Shown here piece after piece: positions 57,050-64,000 of a stretch of DNA of 64,000 bases. The notes beneath the pieces were generated by a model. It was not told the DNA's origin. It was given only the letters and a program-made list of their open reading frames with translations, and searched no databases. The DNA comes from Rotaria sp. Silwood1 (taxonomy: Eukaryota; Rotifera; Eurotatoria; Philodinida; Philodinidae), in NCBI GenBank assembly GCA_905250075.1, contig CAJNOP010000287.1:181718-245717 (forward strand). Direction: 5' to 3'. The position numbers were made by a program, and so were the translations under genes. Each line of letters begins with the position of its first letter. Position 1 is the stretch's first letter.

Positions 57050-59093
57050 ACGAACGTACCGTTCGGATAAACCAGACAGATAAAACTATGAATATATTTC
57101 CCTCTTACTTTTTTGATTCATGAAGTCTCTTTTTAGGAGTTCTGTGTAACAAAAACAGTGCGATCTTCTTCAAAAGACTTTCTAACGGTTGAAAAATATG
57201 TTTCTTTACTTACACGTACATAAGTATGTAAAAAATCCCATTGAGAGGAATTGAGTATGTGAGCATATCCACTGCACACCTCGTGGCACACCTAACTGTT
57301 TATCCTCTATTTAATCATATCAACAATGTTCTCTCTATATTTCGAACCAGCGAGACGCCTTTTGCGATTTATCACTGTCTCTTTTTTAAGCTCATCGATT
57401 CATAATGCGAGACGTCAGAAAAAAGAAAAACGTCAAAGTGTACTACCTAACCCAGAAATCTCTCCATTCACTATACAGTATACATACTGTAGCTAACAGA
57501 GTAAAGAGAGGAAGTAAACGTGTCTAATCGTTTATTGGTTCTTGATTTATTTTTCTTTCTCTTTATTTATCCTCCAACTAAAAAAGCCCCTTCTTTGAAT
57601 AATATCAGCTGCTTAAATACACAAAAATGAAATAAGGACAGAAATGATTATAAACGTAATAGAATTTGACCGACGAAGGAGCAGAGAGACTATAGTTATG
57701 CCAAAAGGCGTCTCTTCTGACATAGTACCTCACCGCCCCACCAGAAGAAAATGCAAAAAAAACGAAACAGAACAGAAAAAACGAAACATCAAAGCACTCG
57801 AGAATACCGAAAGAGTGCAATGAGCAAAAACAATAATTTATAATCGAAACGATGAGTACGAAAGGAAACAAGTTCAGAAAGAGCTTCCGGCGGAAGCGAA
57901 GCCTGCTTTCGTAAGGGATATGCAAAAAAAATAGCAGACCAAAGGGATGACAATTAAGCAAAAAGTTAAGTTTTAATAAAATAAGATTGATAAATCAGTA
58001 AAAAAGATGAATTATAATTCATAAAAGAGTCATTAACGATTATGTTGGGTGATATTGACATGGTGGTAAAAGTAAAATTCAGACTGTGGGAGTAGTACAT
58101 TTCTTTTTCTGCTCAAATGACGAACTATAATTAACAATGAGACTACTCTTTTCTAGTTTATCTAACTCTATCGTGTTTCTCATTCTAGTATAATACAGAT
58201 TCTGCTGAAATTACTTTCACAGAGATCAAGTCGAAGCTGAGTATTGAAGAATTGAAAGTGGAGATCGACTTCTATGAATATCGTATAATTGAATAGTATA
58301 ATATGTAATGTGCAAGGATCGATTCTACCAATCACACAAGATCTATCGAACAAAGATCTTCTTTGATAAACCAAGCATTCTAAATTGATCATGTCTTCCT
58401 TGGAAAAGCTTGTTAAACTGAGATTCCAGAATATCATGTATAAGATAGTTTCGCTTAATCAATTACTGTCTTCAATAATAATAATGGGTCACTTTCTTTG
58501 AGACTTATTCCGATTGATTGCTATAGTTTTCTTTTGTTTTTCTTGTTATTTTGAAAGATGAATATTGTAGAAATAAATTTTCATCTTTGTCTTCGAAGTC
58601 GGAATATTTACCTATTTTGAGAACGACATGTTAGTCATTTTATTTATTCGATATGTAGTTGCTTTTGTATTAAATTATTTAACTATATAGTTGTAGACCT
58701 CAATTTAGAGCAAGAATTTTTTTGCTATATGATGCGGATAGTGAAAAAAGTTACTGCTTTTAAAATTGAAACTGAGCATGATGAAAGACTTATACTAATA
58801 AAATCTATAATTCTTACTAGCCAAATATGAAATTTTTACTGATTGAAATCGCATGTACATTCGAAGAAAATATTGAAGTATTGGGTGCATTTTTCTAGCA
58901 ATCAGAAAGGCCTTTCACTAGTAGCAATGCTTAAATCATCGTGAAATCTTAATCAAATATTTCTACTACAAATTCTAACTAATCTAAAATATTGAGAATT
59001 TTAGTATTTAATTCAGCGACAGGATCAATCAGGAAGCCAGTGTTATTATTTATTTAGCAGAGTCAGAATATGACGGAGATAGAAAAGCAGAGT
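57050..59093. other. Gene-free stretch
   Basis: Nothing coding is convincing. The 118-codon minus frame at 57605-57961 is Phe/Ser-rich, complementary to an A-rich strand, and has no motif. No organised repeat was found. Confidence 0.4.
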
Positions 59094-59320
59094 GCGGGTG
59101 GGATGGATGTGGGTGTGGGTGTGGGTGGGTGTGGGTGGGGGTGGGTGTGGGGGGGGGGGGGTGGGGGGGGGGGTGTGGGTGCGGGGTGTGGGTGTGTTTC
59201 AAGATTAGATCAACCCACACACCGACACCCACACACTCACCCATCACCCACACCCACCCACACCTCACACCCACACCCCACGCCCACATGCCACACTCAC
59301 ACCTACACCCACACCCACCC
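59094..59320. repeat. Telomere-like palindrome with poly-G expansions
   Basis: The G arm GGATGTGGGTGTGGGTGTGG grades into runs of up to 13 G. The spacer TTTCAAGATTAGATCAA follows, then a C arm of about 110 bases ending ACACCCACACCCACCC at 59320. The next base begins an open coding remnant. Confidence 0.92.
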
Positions 59321-60728
59321 TCAATTTTGTTGTTGAAATAGATGCAAATGATACAGTTGCTAGAAATGAAACAATCGATCTTGATTCGATTCTTCCGAAA
59401 ATTGTTGGCCACGCTAGGATAGAAAACGTTTTTGGTATTCCAGGAGACTTCTCGAATAAGAAGAAGGATCTTTATAAAATAACGCGTCTGCCATTGTTTG
59501 TTGATGAAAGAAAAGCTGTATACACGGCAAATTTTCCTCATTTTTTATCATTAGGTGAAGATGGAAGTTCATCAGGGTGGTTTGATTATAAAGAAAGAAA
59601 ATGTACAGTCGATGAGAAATCGCGGTATACGTTTTGTTCTATTCCAGTACCTGTATTTAGCTCGATTCAACATCCTTGTCTTCGATCCATAGTATTGAAC
59701 AATTTAACAAAAGATTGTTTAAAAGAAACACTTGATTTATCTTCACCACACATTGTTTAGTTCGCACCCAACATACATGCTATTAGTGTTCATAGCTCGT
59801 TGCAATGTTTTGAAAAAGGTGATAAAGAAAATAAAAATGTATTTAGTAATGTAACAAAGGTAGCTATCATCAGAACTCGTTGTAATAGTTTTGTGTCGTG
59901 CGGTACTCTTGATTTTTCATTTTTGGGTGGTGTTTGCGACAAGGTCGCAATCTACATATTTACTTTCAACAGTACTTACGATAATCCGTTTATACTTGAC
60001 AAGTCGGTAAATCCTATTGATGTTGATATTGAGAATTTGACCCAAACAATGAATATCTCAACACTAATCGAATCAGATCTTTCGCAAAAAAGCATTTAGC
60101 AAATGCTCACCTTGAGTTTCAATCCTATATACTTCATACAATATAGGTAGAAACTTGACCAATAGTTCTTATCCGATTTTTTATTTTGATTTCAGCTGTA
60201 ACGATTTGTACCTTTGTCATTGCATCTCAGGCTTTTCTGAAAAATATTACTTGTTTTGCTAAGTGACAGGAAACAATTGGTCGCTTGTGTCACTTGTACT
60301 TCGAAAAGTACAAAACTCAGATTGATGGCTCACCACTAGATGTGTGTGTGCTGATGTTTTGCCGCCGATACAACAAGAGAGTTGCTATGATAATATATAT
60401 CAAAACAAGAAAGAAATTGATCAATGTAGCCTCTTTTAAATACATTTTCTTATAATGATAAGACTCAGCGTTCACTACATTCAAATCACTCAGTCAAAAA
60501 AACACTAACTTCTAGCCCGAAATCCACTCTCGATTATAGACCTTTCACATCACGTATTTCTTCGTCTGTTATCACACCGAATGTTTTTTCGTCGGAGTCC
60601 ATTTATAAAAAATCAAATCCTTTACCAAGAAAAATTTATGACTATGTACTAAACTTTGCTGACTTATCAACAAACGACATGAGCATCAGTTCAGGAGAGT
60701 TTTTTGAAGAAGATCATGAAAGTGAGAA
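59321..60728 (+). pseudogene. Truncated glycoprotein remnant, possibly envelope-like from a retroelement
   Basis: From the end of the telomere-like tract one frame is open to a TAG at 59758, resumes in the same frame to a TAG at 60097, and reappears in that frame at 60502-60728 as an acidic, Ser-rich tail ending in TGA. Cysteine spacing (FCSIPVPVFSSIQHPC, later DCLKE, RCNSFVSC) and N-glycosylation sites (NLT, NVT, NST, NIS) suggest an extracellular or envelope-type glycoprotein. A hydrophobic segment (ISAVTICTFVIASQAFL) at about 60195 is out of frame. There is no N-terminus and no gag or pol beside it. A viral or retroelement envelope and a decayed cellular receptor are both possible. It is not functional as it stands. 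Confidence 0.4.
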
Positions 60729-61551
60729 CTGAACACAATGCTTCACTTCCGATATGAAGATTGACTATCATTGTTTCATTTCTTTTTTTGTAACTTTTTA
60801 TCGGTTTATCTACATAGTATTAGTATAGAACTAATCATATTTGTAGAAAAAATATGTTTTCAATTTGTTACGCATATTAGTTTCTTTCTTGCTTAATTTC
60901 TTCATTTTATTCTCTCACTTATTCAACTTATTTCATAATATTATCATTACAACTGGCATAAAGATTATACTACCGTTGTGTTAAAATTTCACTCGTTGAT
61001 TGATTAAGCATAACGTTCTTCACACATTCTTTTTCAAATTTGTCTTAATCATGTCGATCACGTGTCAAAAGAAAAACATTGAATTAATACATTTATTATT
61101 TATCAACAGCTTGTCAATAAATCGCATTCTACTACGTTAAATTTTTACTGTTTTAATAAGAAGTACAACATTTCATAACCGTAGATCATGATCACTTTTG
61201 CCATTATCACATTCACTCAAACTTATCTTTTAATTATTGTTGCTTTTCATATCACACTCTTGCTAATCATACTCTTTTTTTGTCTTTTTTGTATTCATAG
61301 TCAATCTCGATAATTTTCTTTTATTCTAAAATAATAAAGTTGAAGCTACTTCTTTCAATATAGCCTCGAAGAAATCGCCTCCAATTTATATTGACTTATT
61401 ATTACTCAGCTTAACTAGTTCAAAATATTTCATCCAGTGTAATATTCGGCAAAAATTATACCAATACATATTTTTATTTTCTCGTTTTACAAGAATGTTA
61501 TTTTAGAAACAAGATGCATGAACAGTAAAAGAACATCAGAAGCTGATTTTG
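60729..61551. other. Gene-free AT-rich stretch
   Basis: No coding or organised repeat is seen between the glycoprotein remnant and the minus-strand membrane-protein fragment. Confidence 0.4.
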
Positions 61552-61983
61552 TTATTTCACCCCCCATTGCTTTCGTCGTACCACTCGTCGAATCGATTTT
61601 TTTCTCCGTTTCTTTAAATATTCTTCGATTAGTTCGTCAAAGGACGGCATCATTGTTGTTGATGGAGTGCTTGGTGGAACTATTGTTCACAGACGAACAT
61701 GACCACGCATTAAACCTTGAGACTTTGCAGAGACGTACAATGGATAAACAACATTAGAAGTCGAGACTATGAAAAAATTTGAAAGCTATTCGGTAGAATG
61801 AAGCGTAAAAAACTTACAATTCTGATACCATAAACCGAATCCATTTTCACCAAACGAGTAAATTGTTAGAACGAATGGTGCGATTATGACAAGAAAATGT
61901 TGCCAGTTCATGTCGAGAATGACCTGATATCCTAACTGTGCCAATAGAGCACGTGGTCCCTTCTGATTACACCAGTCGATATC
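61552..61983 (-). pseudogene. 3' fragment of a membrane-protein gene, interrupted by an LTR
   Basis: Exon 61983-61818 reads ALLAQLGYQVILDMNWQHFL and a membrane segment FLVIIAPFVLTIYSFGE. It joins by a GTAAGT...CATAG intron to an exon starting at 61766 in frame (FSTSNVVYPLYVSAKSQGLM). A TGA at 61687-61689 stops the frame, yet the same frame continues sensibly to a strongly basic end (EEYLKKRRKKSIRRVVRRKQ) and TAA at 61552. So there is one premature stop, or a true end with conserved-looking read-through. Upstream coding is lost at the LTR boundary. The family is not recognised. Confidence 0.5.
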
Positions 61984-61984
61984 A

Positions 61985-62567
61985 CGTCATATGATGCTAA
62001 CAAGCACATTATTCCAACGTGATGAGACTAATAGCGTTTACATAGGACGTCGGATGTCCTTTTGTATCACGCCCCTTGCTCTCGCTCGAGCATCGCGTAA
62101 CCCGTTCTCTACTCTCTTTTCTCTTTCTTTTTCCTCGCTTCCACTTTGTCCATTTTCTCCCATTTGTCTCCTCTACTTATTTCTCTCTCCCTTTCTATCT
62201 ATATATATATGGGTGTCTCTCAGACAAACAGAAAGCAATTCGTAGTCCGATACGAAGCAGTTCAGTACAGACTCAGTCCAGTCTCAGCGGGTTACAGCTC
62301 GTTACAGTTGTTTGTTAAACGGATAGGTTGGTGAACAAGTAACGAAGTTAGGCTAGGTCAAGGATCATAACATTATAGAGGCACCCACTCTCTCCAACTG
62401 ACTGTGTGCCGTGTCTTCTTACATTAAACATTGTATATCCGTGTCTTATCACTTCAAATAAATTAACACGGTGTAGTGTTGCTTTTGTTGTGCATCCTTC
62501 AGGTCTCAATTATATATTTATATTTAATTGTATATACGACCCCAAGCTTATCTAATTTTTCATTACA
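61985..62567 (+). mobile_element. LTR of a retrotransposon, followed by primer-binding site
   Basis: The right boundary is well marked: ...TTTTTCATTACA at 62567, a short gap, then TGGCGACCCTGGCAGGAT (62570-62587), which has the form of a tRNA primer-binding site just inside a 5' LTR. Within the LTR, CTATATATATATGGG at about 62200 is a TATA box and CAAATAAATTAA at about 62455 a polyadenylation signal, the usual U3-R-U5 order. The left boundary is uncertain; it probably lies near 61985-61991, where the adjoining gene fragment stops (TGATGCTAAC is a candidate start). No gag or pol follows, so the element is truncated. The phrase CCCTGGCAGGATGATGAT recurs at 62860. Confidence 0.72.
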
Positions 62568-62587
62568 ATTGGCGACCCTGGCAGGAT

Positions 62588-63196
62588 GAATGATATCCTC
62601 GTCATCTTCTGATTGAACATCTCGAAGTCTATACTGTAGCAGGATGGACCGTGGCAAATATAACAACAATATTTTCTGATTGAAGTCATTATTATCATTT
62701 TAATGGTGTTCTATTCAACATCAAGTTAATATCAACAATGATCATGCATTATAATTCGATAATATTTTCTCCACTTCTGTTATAACAAGCCGATGTTGAT
62801 GACAATGATTGCAATTGCATATGCTCCCAATGCAATTTTAATTCATTCTTCATCAAAACCCTGGCAGGATGATGATATTGGAATGGTTACGAAGCATTCA
62901 ATTAATGATTTGTTACTGCTTCCAATTCTGAACGAAGAGCGGTAAGAAGTAGGGCTGAGAGGAGAAATATGTGGAGCTGTGCGAGACAAGAGATATGGCA
63001 TTGTCGAATAATTGCCACATTGAGTCCGAGCAATATTTGCACAGCGAGAATGTCACAGAACATCAGTGGACGGATTTAAGGGCGGCTAGGAGTCAGCCGA
63101 CTGTGCGTTAGTCCTAGCGCACTTTCCTTTGTAACACCAATATGTTTCATATCTCTTCTCGAATATCTTTACATCTCCTTTACTTCGGCCATACTC
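62588..63196. other. Retrotransposon leader-like sequence and unassigned DNA
   Basis: The first about 350 bases have the look of an untranslated leader after the primer-binding site. No gag frame is found. 62940-63190 is less AT-rich but has no recognised feature. Confidence 0.4.
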
Positions 63197-63388
63197 GGGT
63201 GTGGGTGTGGGTGGGGGTGGGGGCGGGGGTGGGTGTGTGGATGTGGGTGTGGGTGTGGGTGTGGGTGCGTGTGGGTGTGTGTATGGGTGTGGGTGGATGT
63301 GTGGTGTGGGTGGGTGTGGGTGTGAGTGTGGGTGTGGGTGTGCTTGTAAATGTACTGCTTTGTAGCACTCTACACCCACATCCACACC
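63197..63388. repeat. Telomere-like palindrome, long G arm
   Basis: GGTGTGGGTGTGGGTGGGGG through GTGGGTGTGCTT (about 155 bases), spacer GTAAATGTACTGCTTTGTAG, then a short C arm TACACCCACATCCACACC. The right edge fuses directly to a TIM-barrel coding remnant. Confidence 0.93.
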
Positions 63389-63735
63389 GAAAACGCCAGC
63401 TTTACAAGGACGATTCTAATCGAAACCCACATCTTTCATATGAACATGAAAGATGCGTGTTTTAAATCGACGTAAAAAGTCAATATAATCTACACCTTGA
63501 AAAGCTAAATGTGATGAATTAAAATTAAAGCCAAATAATGAATGATTATTAACCGCAGTAAGTGCTCATTCTGCATTCACAAGATAGAAAGCAATTTCAT
63601 CCGGATGAGGTTCAAGTGCAAATTTTACTCCACATTTTTTTATATTGATCAAGAATAGACCAAACATCTTCATTTGTTAGTGAATTATCCTCTAGAACAT
63701 GAGTTCTTGATGTAAACAAGCATAGTAAGATTTTC
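63389..63735 (-). pseudogene. Sugar-isomerase-like TIM-barrel (AP endonuclease 2 family) pseudogene
   Basis: The minus strand reads EPHPDEIAFYLVNAE, TGA, then [25 protein letters not shown] and FHVHMKD, followed by GFD, TAG and CKAGVFG. The conserved E-PHP, F-F--SHL---G-D and FH-H-KD motifs are those of xylose-isomerase-like TIM barrels, in which the Glu and His bind metal. A one-base insertion in an A run just before the first motif and two in-frame stops show it is dead. The frame ends at AGVFG, where intact relatives continue with a glycine-histidine motif, and from there becomes GTGTGGATGTGGG, the telomere-like tract. Confidence 0.82.
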
Positions 63736-64000
63736 GAAACTAAAATCGATTGTTTCTAAATCAACAAATAGAATTTAATTTATCGTCAAAACATTTTATT
63801 TGAAAGAACGAATTAGGTTCTTCTCAAAATCAAAAGAATCGTGTGAAATAAAAGAGCAATAGAGTCAACCATTTCAACTTTATTATCGAGAATAAAATCA
63901 AAACGAAATCTATTCTCTCTACTATATTTTTGGAAGGAAAAAGGAAAAACTTTGAACATATCAATAGCATAGTATTTAGCTTCGTTTTTCAAGCTTGATA
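63736..64000. other. Window end, weak coding-like stretch
   Basis: The minus strand contains MFKVFPFSFQKYSRENRFRF and DNKVEMVDSIALLF, which could be part of an exon continuing beyond the window. No family is recognised. Confidence 0.25.

Noticed and set aside
57605-57961. 118-codon Phe/Ser-rich minus-strand frame
   Set aside because: No motif, and its composition mirrors the A-rich opposite strand. The plus strand is not coding either.

Overview
The window looks like a piece of a bdelloid rotifer genome, possibly an AT-rich Rotaria-like species. The reasons are the strong AT bias; small-intron eukaryotic genes with GT-AG splice sites; members of gene families I associate with bdelloids (a large F-box/leucine-rich family, divergent 7TM receptors, FG-GAP/VCBS fragments); and many tracts of TGTGGG/CCCACA, which I recall as the bdelloid telomere repeat. 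Two runs of exactly 100 N (1093-1192 and 22345-22444) show it is a scaffold with sized gaps. Organism assignment is an inference.

Layout. 1-375 holds the 3' end of an unrecognised gene. 2848-5302 (minus) is a complete three-exon class A-like GPCR. 5.3-25.9 kb is gene-poor: inverted-repeat elements at 5.6-6.3, 8.8-9.7, 10.4-11.2 and 14.5-14.8 kb, then minisatellites and GC-rich repeats at 20.3-23.7 kb. 25928-26394 (plus) is a two-exon secreted phospholipase A2. 31945-46735 (minus) is a nine-exon F-box gene encoding about 711 residues. Its exons keep one reading frame although the introns carry a piggyBac-like remnant, a foldback element, a TIR element, minisatellites and a telomere-flanked GC-rich element. 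51023-52541 (minus) is a membrane-anchored or secreted bicupin whose last intron is filled by a telomere-like palindrome. 52.7-53.5 kb holds F-box and FG-GAP pseudogene fragments. 54652-55899 (minus) is an EGF-7TM receptor, divergently paired with a secreted cysteine-rich protein at 56210-57049 (plus). 59.3-63.7 kb is a graveyard: an envelope-like glycoprotein remnant, a broken membrane-protein gene, an LTR with primer-binding site, and a TIM-barrel pseudogene.

The most unusual signal is a recurring structure: G-rich telomere-like repeat, then a short AT-richer spacer, then C-rich telomere-like repeat, always in that left-to-right order. This is the orientation of two telomeres fused end to end. 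I count about ten clear or degenerate cases. At 59.3 and 63.4 kb the tract ends exactly where a protein-coding remnant is cut off, and at 51.2 kb it sits inside a gene. A simple reading is telomere-repeat addition at broken ends followed by joining, which would fit the desiccation-induced breakage known for bdelloids, but short foldback satellites are an alternative.

No tRNA, rRNA, CRISPR array or operon was seen. Exon structures were derived by hand from splice consensus and reading-frame continuity and have no transcript support.
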